Part shown: one piece after another, positions 16,442-24,958 of the stretch
How the letters are laid out: each line of letters begins with the position of its first letter
Position numbering within the stretch: the stretch's first letter is position 1
Source: Bacteroidales bacterium
Lineage (GTDB): Bacteria > Bacteroidota > Bacteroidia > Bacteroidales > Muribaculaceae
DNA: 25,091 bases
Direction of reading: 5' to 3'
NCBI GenBank assembly: GCA_030526455.1
Contig: JAUNCU010000016.1
Location: 1 to 25,091 of the forward strand
Notes under the pieces: model-generated
Told to the model about the DNA's origin: nothing
Databases searched by the model: none
The model's input: only the letters and a program-made list of their open reading frames with translations
Translations under genes and position numbers: made by a program

Positions 16442-17719
16442 ATGAAAAGATATATTTTGACATTGGTGGCTGCGGCTGTTGCCGTGCTGGCTACCGCACA
16501 GGTGAAACCAGGCGTGGAAGTGCTGCGCGACGGCGGCTTTAAGCAGTTGCAAGGCAAGCGCGTGGGTCTGGTGACCAACCCCAGCGGTGTGGACCGCGAC
16601 CTCAAATCCACAGTCGACATTCTCAACGAGGCCGAAGGCGTGAAACTCGTGGCCCTCTTTGGCCCTGAGCACGGTGTGCGCGGCAATGTGCACGCTGGCG
16701 ATGCCGTGGCCGACGCCGTGGATGAAAAGACTGGCGTGAAGACCTACTCGCTCTATGGCAAGACCAAGCGCCCAAGCGCCGAGATGCTCAAGGACATCGA
16801 TGTGCTGGTGTATGATATTCAGGACATCGGTTGCCGCAGTTACACCTTCTATGCCACTATGGGCGAATGCATGGTATCGTGTGCGCTCACTGGCACTGAA
16901 TTCATGGTGCTCGACCGCCCCAACCCCGTGGGTGGCAACAAGGTGGAAGGTAACCTCGTGGAAGACGGGTTCTTCTCATTCGTGAGCCGCTACGAGATTC
17001 CTTACCTCTACGGCCTCACCCCTGGCGAACTCGCTGCCTACCTCAACGAAGAAGGCATCATCGCCAAGGAATGCAAGAAGGCCGACCCAAAATGCAAGGC
17101 TGGCTTGAAGGCGAAACTCAACGTGGTGCCTATGGAAGGCTGGAAGCGCGCTATGAAATATAGCGAAACCGGCATGCCTTGGGTAGCGCCATCACCACAA
17201 ATCCCCACACCTGAGCATTCTTACTTCTATGCGATGAGCGGTGTGATTGGCGAACTCTATGCCTTCAACACCGGTATTGGCTACACCCTGCCATTCCAGT
17301 GCTTCGCTACTCCTTACCTCAATGCCGACAAACTTGCCGACGCCATGACTGCCCTCAACCTGCCCGGCTTCCGTTTCCGCCCCATCAATTTCAAGCCATT
17401 CTTCAAGGTGGGTCCTGAAACTGCCGACGCCATGAAGGAAATGCACGGCGTGCAAGTGTATATCACCGACATTGAAAAGGCCAACCTCACCCTGTGCCAA
17501 TTCTACTTCCTGCAAGTGCTTCGCGAACTCCATCCCGATGCAAAGATTTTCGACGCCAACGCCAAGCGCGGCTTCGGCATGTTTGACAAGGTGATGGGTA
17601 CCGACCAAATTCGCAAACTCTTCAGCAAGCGTTACAAAGTGGCCGACATTGAAGCCTACTTCAACAAAGACGCCGCTGCCTTCAAGGCTAAATCAAGCAA
17701 GTATTACTTATATCAATAA
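16442..17719 (+). CDS. namZ: Exo-beta-N-acetylmuramidase NamZ (DUF1343, GH171)
   Basis: A 425-residue secreted protein with a signal peptide (1-19, ending VLATAQ) and a full DUF1343 domain. Members of this family (NamZ) release MurNAc from the non-reducing end of peptidoglycan glycan. The signature VGLVTNPSGV (41-50) and ALFGPEHGVRG (71-81), with the conserved E76-H77 pair, are present, followed by DIQDIGCRSYTF, LDRPNPVGG and the C-terminal half with PTPEHSYFY and GIGYTLPFQ. The length is normal for the family. It acts in the periplasm upstream of MurT, feeding free MurNAc into the MurK-MurQ route encoded further along the same operon. No NagZ-type GH3 glucosaminidase, needed to expose terminal MurNAc, is present in this window. 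The start ATG lies 27 nt after the ampG stop. Confidence 0.9.
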   Translation: MKRYILTLVAAAVAVLATAQVKPGVEVLRDGGFKQLQGKRVGLVTNPSGVDRDLKSTVDILNEAEGVKLVALFGPEHGVRGNVHAGDAVADAVDEKTGVKTYSLYGKTKRPSAEMLKDIDVLVYDIQDIGCRSYTFYATMGECMVSCALTGTEFMVLDRPNPVGGNKVEGNLVEDGFFSFVSRYEIPYLYGLTPGELAAYLNEEGIIAKECKKADPKCKAGLKAKLNVVPMEGWKRAMKYSETGMPWVAPSPQIPTPEHSYFYAMSGVIGELYAFNTGIGYTLPFQCFATPYLNADKLADAMTALNLPGFRFRPINFKPFFKVGPETADAMKEMHGVQVYITDIEKANLTLCQFYFLQVLRELHPDAKIFDANAKRGFGMFDKVMGTDQIRKLFSKRYKVADIEAYFNKDAAAFKAKSSKYYLYQ

Positions 17720-17731
17720 TCTCACACTTCA

Positions 17732-20518
17732 GTGAAAGAGGTATATAAAAAATTCATTCGCAACATATCGTGGTTTATCCCCGACGATAGGATTTATACC
17801 GACGATTTGCGATGCCTGGCTTGGGGTACCGATGCCGGTTTCTACCGCCACATCCCCCAGGTGGTGGTGCGCAGCAAGGATGAGAAGGAAGTGTCGCGAC
17901 TGCTGGCTGAGGCTAGCAAACTCGGCCTACCCGTCACCTTCCGCGCTGCCGGCACCAGCCTCTCGGGCCAGACTACTACCGATTCGATTCTTATCGTAGC
18001 GGGCAAGAACTGGGAGCAGTATTCTATCAATGAAGATGCATCCGAAATCACCCTGCAGCCCGGCATTGTGGGCCGCAAGGTGGACGAGATTCTGCGCCCC
18101 TACGGCAAGACGTTCTCGCCCGACCCCGCGTCGAAGAATTCGGCGATGGTGGGCGGCATTGTGATGAACAATGCTTCGGGCATGAGTTGTGGCACCCACG
18201 CCAATAGCGACAAGGTGATGAAATCGATGCGTATCGTCTTTGCCGACGGCACCATCCTCGACACCGGCAGCGAAGAAAGCCGCGCCGCGTTCCGTGCTTC
18301 GCACCCCGATTTCCTCAAGGGCATTGAAGCCATTCGCGACAAGGTGCTCGCCGACGAGGCTCTCGTGAAGCGCATCAAGCACAAATATGCCATCAAGAAT
18401 GTGACCGGTCTGAACATCTATCCCTTTGTGGAGCACACCGATCCATTCGACATCATCACCCACTTGATGGTGGGCAGTGAAGGCACCCTCGGCTTTGCCA
18501 GCGAGTTCACCATGACCACTGGCCACCTCTATCCATTCTCGGCCAGCGCGATGCTCTATTTCACCGACTTGCGCCGTGCCTGCGAATGCATCGTGGCACT
18601 GAAGGACAGCCCGGTGGAATGTGCCGAGATGCTCGACAAGAAGTCGCTTGCATCGGTGCACGACACCACTGGCGACAATCTCACCGCCATCCTGGTGCGC
18701 ACTTCGGCCGACAGCGAAGCAGAACTCGCTGCCAACATTGCCGCCATGGAAAAGGTGCTCGAAGATTTCGAACTCTTTGTGCCAGCCAAGTTCACCAGCG
18801 ATCCTGAGGAGAATGCAAAATACTGGGCTATTCGCTCGGGTGTGTTCCCCGTGGTGGCCGGTACGCGTCCATTGGGCACTACCGTGATTATCGAAGACGT
18901 GGCTTTCCACATCGAAGATCTCCCCAATGCCACCTGCGACCTGGAGCAGATGCTCCAAGAGCATGGCTATGACGATAGTTGCATCTATGGCCACGCTCTG
19001 GAAGGCAACTACCATTTCATCATCGCTCAGTCGTTTAACACCGAAGCCGATGTGAAGCAATACCGCGACTTGATGGACGAAATAACCAAACTCGTGGTGG
19101 ACAAATACGACGGTTCGCTCAAGGCCGAACACGGCACTGGCCGCAACATGGCGCCATTTGTGGTGAAAGAGTGGGGCGAGAAGGCTTTCGAAATCATGAA
19201 AGAAGTGAAAGCGCTCTTCGACCCTCAAAACATCCTCAACCCGGGCGTGATTTTCAACGACGACCCCGACTGCTTCGTGAAATCGTTCAAGCCACTGCCA
19301 TTGACCAATGGGCATGTCGACAAGTGTATGGAATGCGGCTTCTGCGAGGTGAACTGCGTGAGTTGTGGTTTCACCATGTCGTCGCGCCAGCGCATTGTGG
19401 TGCAGCGCGAAATCACTCGCCTGAAAGCATCGGGCGAAGACGATGCCCGCCTCAAGCGCCTCGAGAAGCAATACGCCTACTATGGCGATGCCACTTGTGC
19501 CGCCGATGGTCTCTGCAGCACTTCGTGCCCGATGAAGATCAACACCGGCGACCTCACCCACGATATTCGCAACGCCAAAGTGGGCACCAACTCATTCACC
19601 CACAAGGTGGGCGCCTTCGCAGCCGACAATCTGCCCGCCATTCGCGCCGGCATCAAACTCGCCCTTCACGGCGCCAACGCGGCTCATGCCGTGCTGCGCG
19701 ACAAGGGTGTGGAAGCAGTGGGCAAGGCTGTGCATGCAGTGGGTGGTCCGCTCTGGACGCCATCGCTGCCTAAGGCTTATTCCGCTCATAAATTCACCCA
19801 AGCACAGTCGGAGAAGAAGGTGGTTTACTTCCCCAGTTGCCTCAACCAGACCATGGGCAAGGCCAGCAAGGGCGTGAAAACCAACCTCGTCGACGAAGTG
19901 GTGGCATTCCTCAACAAGGCCGGATGGGAAGTGATTTTCCCCGAAGGCATGAAGAAGATGTGCTGCGGTATGATTTGGGAAAGCAAGGGTATGCCCGATA
20001 TTGCCGACCGCAAGACTGCCGAACTCGAGGCAGCGCTGCTGGCCGCAAGCGAAGGGGGCAAATATCCCGTAATTTGCGACCAGAGTCCTTGCCTGCACCG
20101 CATGAAGGACCACATGACCAAAGTGAAACCACTCGAACTGATGGAATTCATCCACGATTATGTGGCCGACTCGCTCGAGTTCCACCCAACCGACGAGCCG
20201 GTGGCCATTCACCTCACTTGCTCCACCCGCCACATGAAACTGGATCAGAAACTCCTCTCGCTGGCGCGCCGCTGCTCTACCAATGTGGTGCTGCCCGAGG
20301 GCGTGGGCTGTTGCGGTTTCGCGGGCGACAAGGGCTTCAACCAGCCCGAACTCAACCAGTGGGCATTGCGCAAACTGAAAGAGAACATCGAGAAAGCGAA
20401 TGTGCAACGCGGCTTCTCCAATAGCCGCACCTGTGAAATCGGCCTCACCACCCATAGTGGCGTGCCTTACCAGTCGCTCATCTATCTCATCAACGAGTGC
20501 ACCACAGTGAAACAGTGA
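17732..20518 (+). CDS. FAD- and Fe-S-binding D-lactate-type dehydrogenase (GlcD-GlpC-like fusion)
   Basis: A 928-residue protein with an FAD-binding type 4 (PCMH) domain (about 40-260; GTSLSGQTTTD, PDPASKNSAMVGGIVMNNAS), a FAD-oxidase C domain (270-525; AEHGTGRNMAP, FDPQNILNPGVIF), two ferredoxin-like Cys clusters (C532-C535-C538-C542 and C589-C595-C599), and heterodisulfide-reductase-type Cys-rich motifs (C703; C744-C745; C860-C861 in GVGCCGF). This layout occurs in quinone-linked D-2-hydroxyacid dehydrogenases, both D-lactate dehydrogenases and YdiJ-like D-2-hydroxyglutarate enzymes. In this operon D-lactate is the natural substrate, because MurQ splits it from MurNAc-6-phosphate; oxidation would yield pyruvate and pass electrons to the respiratory chain. 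The start is GTG at 17732, 12 nt after namZ; no better ATG exists before the conserved region. Substrate choice is inferred from context. Confidence 0.85.
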   Translation: MKEVYKKFIRNISWFIPDDRIYTDDLRCLAWGTDAGFYRHIPQVVVRSKDEKEVSRLLAEASKLGLPVTFRAAGTSLSGQTTTDSILIVAGKNWEQYSINEDASEITLQPGIVGRKVDEILRPYGKTFSPDPASKNSAMVGGIVMNNASGMSCGTHANSDKVMKSMRIVFADGTILDTGSEESRAAFRASHPDFLKGIEAIRDKVLADEALVKRIKHKYAIKNVTGLNIYPFVEHTDPFDIITHLMVGSEGTLGFASEFTMTTGHLYPFSASAMLYFTDLRRACECIVALKDSPVECAEMLDKKSLASVHDTTGDNLTAILVRTSADSEAELAANIAAMEKVLEDFELFVPAKFTSDPEENAKYWAIRSGVFPVVAGTRPLGTTVIIEDVAFHIEDLPNATCDLEQMLQEHGYDDSCIYGHALEGNYHFIIAQSFNTEADVKQYRDLMDEITKLVVDKYDGSLKAEHGTGRNMAPFVVKEWGEKAFEIMKEVKALFDPQNILNPGVIFNDDPDCFVKSFKPLPLTNGHVDKCMECGFCEVNCVSCGFTMSSRQRIVVQREITRLKASGEDDARLKRLEKQYAYYGDATCAADGLCSTSCPMKINTGDLTHDIRNAKVGTNSFTHKVGAFAADNLPAIRAGIKLALHGANAAHAVLRDKGVEAVGKAVHAVGGPLWTPSLPKAYSAHKFTQAQSEKKVVYFPSCLNQTMGKASKGVKTNLVDEVVAFLNKAGWEVIFPEGMKKMCCGMIWESKGMPDIADRKTAELEAALLAASEGGKYPVICDQSPCLHRMKDHMTKVKPLELMEFIHDYVADSLEFHPTDEPVAIHLTCSTRHMKLDQKLLSLARRCSTNVVLPEGVGCCGFAGDKGFNQPELNQWALRKLKENIEKANVQRGFSNSRTCEIGLTTHSGVPYQSLIYLINECTTVKQ

Positions 20519-20562
20519 TTTTTTATTAGAAACAAAACAACGATATTTCGCACATAAGTATT

Positions 20563-22293
20563 ATGGCAAATAATAGTAATCGCCTCATGGCCCTGGATAT
20601 CCTTCGCGGTATCACCGTGGCTGGAATGCTGCTGGTCAACAACCCCGGCAGTTGGGGCAGCCTGTATGCGCCACTTGGCCATGCCGAATGGATAGGGCTC
20701 ACACCCACCGACCTGGTGTTTCCCTTCTTCATCTTCTGCATGGGTGTGGCCATGTTCTTCTCGCTGAAGAAATTTAATTTCACCATGTCGAAGACGCTGG
20801 CAGTGAAAATGGTGCGCCGCACCGTGCTGCTCTTCATCATCGGCTGGGCAGTGCAATGGTTCAGCCACTTGATGTATGGCATGTTCCGCGATGGCAAATC
20901 GTTTGTCGACGCGGCCAACAATCTCGACTCGCTCCGCATCTTGGGCGTGTTCCAGCGCCTGGCACTGGTCTACTTCTTCGGCACGCTGTGTGCCACCATG
21001 GTGAAGCAGCGCTTCATCCCGTGGCTCATCGGTGGCATCCTGGCTGTGTATGCCTTGATTCTGGGCATCGGCCATGGCTACGACTTCTCTACCGACAACA
21101 TTATCGCCGTGATCGATAACGCCGTTCTCGGCCCCGACCACATGTATCACGAGGGCTACAACGGCATGAGCGTGGCTTTCGACCCTGAAGGCATCCTCAG
21201 CACCCTTCCCTGTGTGGCTCACGTGCTGGTGGGCTTCATGGTGGGCAGCATCATCACCAAGGTGAAAGAAAATTCAGCCCGTGTGGGCCGTCTGTTGCTC
21301 ATCGGCTTCTCGTTCATCCTCGTGGGCTGGTTGCTCAATTACGGCATTCCTTGCGGCAAGAAGATGTGGTCGAGCACCTTCGTACTCGTCACTTGCGGCT
21401 TGGCCATGAGCGTGCTGGCACTGCTCATCTACGTCATCGACATGAAGGGCCGCGACAAGTGGTGCCGCTTCTTCCATGCCTTTGGCGTGAATCCACTCTC
21501 GCTCTACGTGCTCGGTAGCCTGCTCGCCATCGTCTTTGGTTCGGTGATTATCTGCACCAGCAACGATTATGTGAAGGGCGACGCCGAAAAGGCCACTGCC
21601 ATCTATGCGAAACTCGCCACCGACAGTTGTGCGCAAGCCCAAAACAACCTCGCCATCGCCCTCTACAATGGCCGTGGCGTGGAAGAGAACAAGGCTGAAG
21701 CCGTGACCCTCCTCAAGGCCGCCGCTGCCGACTCTTCGATGGTGACCGCCCGCTACAACCTCGCGCTGGCCTACATGCAAGACGACGATGCGCAGAACGA
21801 CAAGGAAATCCTTCCTCTGCTCACCGAGGCAGCCGATTCGTCGATCACCAATGCGCAATACAACCTCGCTCTGTGCTACGACTTTGGCAAATTTGGCATC
21901 GAGGCCGACCACGCCAAGGCTGCACAATACTACGCTGAAGCCGCCAAGCACGGCCTTCGCCGCGCACAGGCAGCGCTCAACATGTGCTTTGCCGACACCG
22001 TGGGCGTGACCGCCTCGCTCAAATACGACGACATCGTGCTCACCGCCATGAAGGGCTGCCCCGCCTTTGAAGGCGACAGCCTCACTGCCGTGCAGACCAG
22101 TTTCAACGAAGCCATCACCGTGGCATCAGGCGCTGGCGAGCGTGTATCGATCAAGGGCAAACTCTATGAAATGTACAAGGCCATCACCGTCTCCGACAAG
22201 ATGGCGTCGTGCCTGTATGCTATTCTGTTTGTTCTTTTCAACTGGATATTTGGCTACATCCTCTATAAGAAAAAAATAATAATCAAATTATAA
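20563..22293 (+). CDS. murT: MurT-like DUF5009 membrane protein with inserted Sel1 repeats
   Basis: A 576-residue polytopic inner-membrane protein of the DUF5009 / HGSNAT-like family. The homologue MurT of Tannerella forsythia has been reported as the MurNAc transporter in a murT-murK-murQ operon, the same gene order as here. The family start LDILRGITVAGMLLVNNPGS (11-30) is clear. Predicted helices lie near 10-28, 48-67, 84-104, 128-146, 152-171, 212-233, 242-262, 271-293 and 306-331, with a last one at 549-567 followed by KKKIIIKL. Between the last two helices, residues about 334-525 are an extra block with Sel1/TPR-like repeats (AQAQNNLAIALYNGRGVEEN, TARYNLALAYMQDDDAQND, NAQYNLALCYDFGKFGIE, AAKHGLRRAQAALNMCF). 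Relatives are usually near 370-380 residues, so the block explains the excess. The basic tail suggests a cytosolic C-terminus and hence a periplasmic repeat block. Confidence 0.82.
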   Translation: MANNSNRLMALDILRGITVAGMLLVNNPGSWGSLYAPLGHAEWIGLTPTDLVFPFFIFCMGVAMFFSLKKFNFTMSKTLAVKMVRRTVLLFIIGWAVQWFSHLMYGMFRDGKSFVDAANNLDSLRILGVFQRLALVYFFGTLCATMVKQRFIPWLIGGILAVYALILGIGHGYDFSTDNIIAVIDNAVLGPDHMYHEGYNGMSVAFDPEGILSTLPCVAHVLVGFMVGSIITKVKENSARVGRLLLIGFSFILVGWLLNYGIPCGKKMWSSTFVLVTCGLAMSVLALLIYVIDMKGRDKWCRFFHAFGVNPLSLYVLGSLLAIVFGSVIICTSNDYVKGDAEKATAIYAKLATDSCAQAQNNLAIALYNGRGVEENKAEAVTLLKAAAADSSMVTARYNLALAYMQDDDAQNDKEILPLLTEAADSSITNAQYNLALCYDFGKFGIEADHAKAAQYYAEAAKHGLRRAQAALNMCFADTVGVTASLKYDDIVLTAMKGCPAFEGDSLTAVQTSFNEAITVASGAGERVSIKGKLYEMYKAITVSDKMASCLYAILFVLFNWIFGYILYKKKIIIKL

Positions 22294-22306
22294 ACCTAAG
22301 TTAACT

Positions 22307-23155
22307 ATGATTTTAATTGCAGACTGTGGGTCAACCAAAATCGATTGGTGCCTGCTCAATGGCAACGAAAAAGTTGCACAAATTTTCACTACTGGTATGA
22401 ACGCTCTGTTGATGACAGAGGAAGAAATGACGGCTACTATCAAGGCGGAACTCGTGCCACATCTTAGTAGTTATCAGGTTGACGAAATCTATTACTATGG
22501 TGCTGGTATTATCAACGACGAAGTGGGTTCGCACGTGGTGAACGCGCTCAAGGCCAACATCCCTTCTGCTCAGAAGATTGAAGTGGCCAGCGACCTGCTC
22601 GCCGCTGCTCGCGCGCTCTGTGGCCGCAAGCCTGGTATTGCCTGCATCATGGGCACTGGTTCTAACTCTTGCTACTACGATGGTGAAAAGGTGGTCGACA
22701 ACGTGTCGCCTCTCGGCTACATCCTCGGCGACGAAGGTAGTGGTGCCGTGCTCGGCAAACTCCTCGTGGGCGACGTGCTGAAGAAGCAACTTCCTGAACA
22801 CCTCTGCCAGCAATTCTATGATGAATACAAGGTAGATCGCATGACCATCATCGATCGCGTTTACCGCAAGCCTGCCGGCAACCGTTTCCTTGCTCAATTC
22901 GCTCCATTCTTGCAGAAGAACATCGAAGAGCCTTCTATCCACCGCATCGTGCTCCGCTCGTTCACCGATTTCTTCATCCGCAACGTGGAAAACTATGCCA
23001 ACTACAAGGAACTCCCTTGCAACTTCGTGGGTTCGATCGCTTTCCTCCAGAAGGCTACACTCATGGAAGCAGCAAAGAGCCAAGGCATCACCATCGGCAC
23101 TGTGATTCAAGCACCTATGGAAGGCTTGATCAAGTACCACTCTGAACAGGCTTAA
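22307..23155 (+). CDS. murK: N-acetylmuramic acid kinase MurK (BadF/BadG family)
   Basis: A 282-residue cytosolic ASKHA-fold kinase. The phosphate-1 motif ADCGSTKIDW (5-14) with D6 is intact, followed by YYYGAG (62-67), ASDLLAAARAL with putative base D96, GTGSNS (116-121), GYILGDEGSGA (137-147) and FVGSIAF near the C-terminus. In Tannerella, MurK phosphorylates MurNAc (and GlcNAc) at O6 to give the MurQ substrate. It sits 13 nt after murT and 48 nt before murQ, so the assignment rests on both family and order. It is a paralogue of the kinase at 3808-4659, whose phosphate loop is altered. Confidence 0.9.
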   Translation: MILIADCGSTKIDWCLLNGNEKVAQIFTTGMNALLMTEEEMTATIKAELVPHLSSYQVDEIYYYGAGIINDEVGSHVVNALKANIPSAQKIEVASDLLAAARALCGRKPGIACIMGTGSNSCYYDGEKVVDNVSPLGYILGDEGSGAVLGKLLVGDVLKKQLPEHLCQQFYDEYKVDRMTIIDRVYRKPAGNRFLAQFAPFLQKNIEEPSIHRIVLRSFTDFFIRNVENYANYKELPCNFVGSIAFLQKATLMEAAKSQGITIGTVIQAPMEGLIKYHSEQA

Positions 23156-23203
23156 TCTCATCAACAACACCTCGATTTTTAGTTTTTTAAAAAGTATACG
23201 ACA

Positions 23204-24025
23204 ATGGCTTTTGTAAAAATTAGCGAACAACCTTCTCTTTACAACGACCTCGAAAAGATGTCGGCTCACGAATTGCTCACCAATATCAACAAGGAAGACC
23301 ACAAGGTGGCCGACGCCGTTGAGAAAGCAATTCCTCAGATTGAAAAACTCGTGGAAGGTATTGTGGAACGCATGAAGAAGGGCGGTCGCCTCTTCTATAT
23401 GGGTGCGGGCACCTCGGGCCGCCTCGGCGTGCTCGACGCCAGCGAAATTCCACCCACATTCGGTATGGATCCAGGATGGATTATCGGTATCATCGCCGGC
23501 GGCGACACTGCACTTCGCAACGCGGTGGAAAACGCTGAAGACGACACCGAGCAAGGCTGGAAAGACCTCCAGGCCTTCGACATCACTCCGCTCGACACCG
23601 TGGTGGGTATCGCCGCTTCAGGCACCACTCCCTACGTGATTGGCGCTTTGAAGGCCGCTCGCGAATTTGGCTGCCTCACCGGTGCCATCACCAGCAACCC
23701 CGATGCGCCTATGAGCGAAGCCGCCGAAATCGCCATGGAAATGGTGGTAGGCCCCGAATTCGTTACCGGTTCTTCTCGCATGAAATCGGGCACTGGCCAA
23801 AAACTCATCTGCAACATGATTTCTACTAGCGTGATGATCATGATGGGTCGCGTGAAGGGCAACAAGATGGTGAACATGCAACTCTCCAACATCAAACTCG
23901 TGGACCGCGGTACACGCATGGTGGTGGAAGAACTCGGTTTGCCTTACGAAGAAGCCAAGGCGCTCCTTCTTGAGCACGGCTCGGTGAAGAAGGCCTGCGA
24001 CGCTTATCGCGCTGCTCAACAGTAA
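23204..24025 (+). CDS. murQ: N-acetylmuramic acid 6-phosphate etherase MurQ
   Basis: A 273-residue cytosolic SIS-domain lyase that splits the D-lactyl ether of MurNAc-6-phosphate, giving GlcNAc-6-phosphate and D-lactate. Family motifs are complete: FYMGAGTSGRLGVLDASEIP (64-83) with active-site E81, AVENAEDD (107-114) with a second conserved Glu, GIAASGTTPYVIGAL, VVGPEFVTGSSRMKSGTGQK and MVNMQLSN. It is slightly shorter than the E. coli enzyme (298 residues) but no motif is missing. It is the last gene of the operon, with a terminator starting about 20 nt after its stop. The GlcNAc-6-phosphate would need NagA/NagB, which are not in this window. Confidence 0.96.
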   Translation: MAFVKISEQPSLYNDLEKMSAHELLTNINKEDHKVADAVEKAIPQIEKLVEGIVERMKKGGRLFYMGAGTSGRLGVLDASEIPPTFGMDPGWIIGIIAGGDTALRNAVENAEDDTEQGWKDLQAFDITPLDTVVGIAASGTTPYVIGALKAAREFGCLTGAITSNPDAPMSEAAEIAMEMVVGPEFVTGSSRMKSGTGQKLICNMISTSVMIMMGRVKGNKMVNMQLSNIKLVDRGTRMVVEELGLPYEEAKALLLEHGSVKKACDAYRAAQQ

Positions 24026-24045
24026 TTGATTCAACCAATTGATAG

Positions 24046-24085
24046 GAGGGTATTGGCTCGTGTGTGCCGATACCCTCTGTTTTTC
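24046..24085 (+). terminator. Intrinsic terminator after murQ
   Basis: A 12-bp stem with one wobble pair (24046-24057 pairing with 24066-24077; core GAGGGTAT / ATACCCTC), an 8-nt loop, then TGTTTTTC. It closes the MurNAc operon. It also shows that the in-frame ATG at 24039 is not the start of the next gene, because that start would place the terminator inside the coding region. Confidence 0.85.
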
Positions 24086-24101
24086 AAATAAGAATAAAGA
24101 T

Positions 24102-24767
24102 ATGATGAAACGCGTAATATTATTATTTATGGCCCTCGTGGCGCTTTCTTCCATGGCTCAGAAAAAACCTGTCAACCCCGACGTGTACTACGCTCGCCGT
24201 GCCACGCTCTTTGAGTATCTGCCCGTGTATTCCAGCGACATCATCATGCTGGGCAACAGCCTCACCGATGGCGCCGAATGGAACGAACTCTTCGACAACT
24301 GCCACGTGAAAAATCGCGGTATCGTGGGCGACATTATCCCCGGTTTCATGGAGCGCATGGAGCCCATTCTGCAAGGCCAGCCACGCAAGATTTTCATCAT
24401 GGGCGGCATCAACGACATTTCCCACAAGGTGGGTGCCGACAGCGTGGCCAGTGCTATGCGCACGCTCGTCACCACCATCAAAGATCGCTGCCCCAAGACG
24501 CAAATCTACGTGCAAAGCGTGTTGCCCTTCAACAATGAGGTGCGCCACTGGAAGAGCCTCCAAGGCCTCGAAAAAGTGGTGCCCGAAACCAATGCCAAAC
24601 TCAAGGCACTCTGTGCCGAACTCGGCGTCACCTTCATCAACCTCTATCCACTGTTCGTCGACGACAAAGGCAACCTCAAGGCCGAATACACCAACGACGG
24701 CCTCCACCTCATGGGCAAAGCCTACCTCATCTGGCGCGACGCCCTCCTCCCTTACGTCAACAAATAG
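24102..24767 (+). CDS. Secreted SGNH/GDSL-family hydrolase
   Basis: A 221-residue exported esterase-type protein. The start at 24102 (or the adjacent ATG at 24105) gives a clear signal peptide (MMKRVILLFMALVALSSMAQ); the upstream in-frame ATG at 24039 overlaps the terminator and would bury it. SGNH blocks are IIMLGNSLTDGAEW (47-60) with nucleophile S53 (GNSL instead of GDSL, common in Bacteroidota), NRGIVGD (71-77), IMGGIND (99-105) with N104, and NDGLHL (198-203) with D199 and H202. Family members remove acyl groups from sugars or lipids. Next to this locus, de-O-acetylation of MurNAc or GlcNAc residues is attractive but unproven. It begins 17 nt after the operon terminator with no obvious promoter, so it may depend on read-through. 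Confidence 0.85.
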   Translation: MMKRVILLFMALVALSSMAQKKPVNPDVYYARRATLFEYLPVYSSDIIMLGNSLTDGAEWNELFDNCHVKNRGIVGDIIPGFMERMEPILQGQPRKIFIMGGINDISHKVGADSVASAMRTLVTTIKDRCPKTQIYVQSVLPFNNEVRHWKSLQGLEKVVPETNAKLKALCAELGVTFINLYPLFVDDKGNLKAEYTNDGLHLMGKAYLIWRDALLPYVNK

Positions 24768-24825
24768 TTCCCACCCAAAAAGATGCAAAAAATCGCCACT
24801 TCAAGCAAAAGATTTTTTAACACTT

Positions 24826-24869
24826 TATGACAAAGGGACGGTTCTTTTATGACAAAGGGACGGTTCTTT
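24826..24869. repeat. Two tandem copies of a 22-bp repeat
   Basis: Two identical, directly adjacent copies (24826-24847 and 24848-24869) share the core TGACAAAGGGACGGTTC. Similar sequences with a GGGACGGTTCTTT core occur, to my recollection, as dispersed intergenic repeats in several phyla near REP-associated (Y1-type) transposases. No transposase gene is visible in the window. Confidence 0.8.
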
Positions 24870-24918
24870 TGTTATAAAGAAATTTTTATATCACTGATAT
24901 CCAAAGTGTTATTTTTTA

Positions 24919-24958
24919 GAAAGTTGTTAAAAGGGTCATGACTCTTTTAACAACTTTC
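24919..24958. repeat. 40-nt near-perfect palindrome
   Basis: Arms of 15 bp (GAAAGTTGTTAAAAG at 24919-24933 and its exact reverse complement at 24944-24958) flank GGTCATGACT, which is itself almost palindromic (GTCATGAC). Only one position pair (24934/24943) is a wobble. No T-run follows on either strand, so this is not a standard terminator. It could be a protein-binding operator, a transcript-stabilising hairpin, or a remnant of a mobile repeat together with the neighbouring tandem repeat. Confidence 0.7.

Noticed and set aside
24039..24101. Upstream in-frame ATG giving a longer SGNH protein
   Set aside because: It would put the murQ terminator inside the coding region and bury the signal peptide; ATG at 24102 gives a normal Sec signal.
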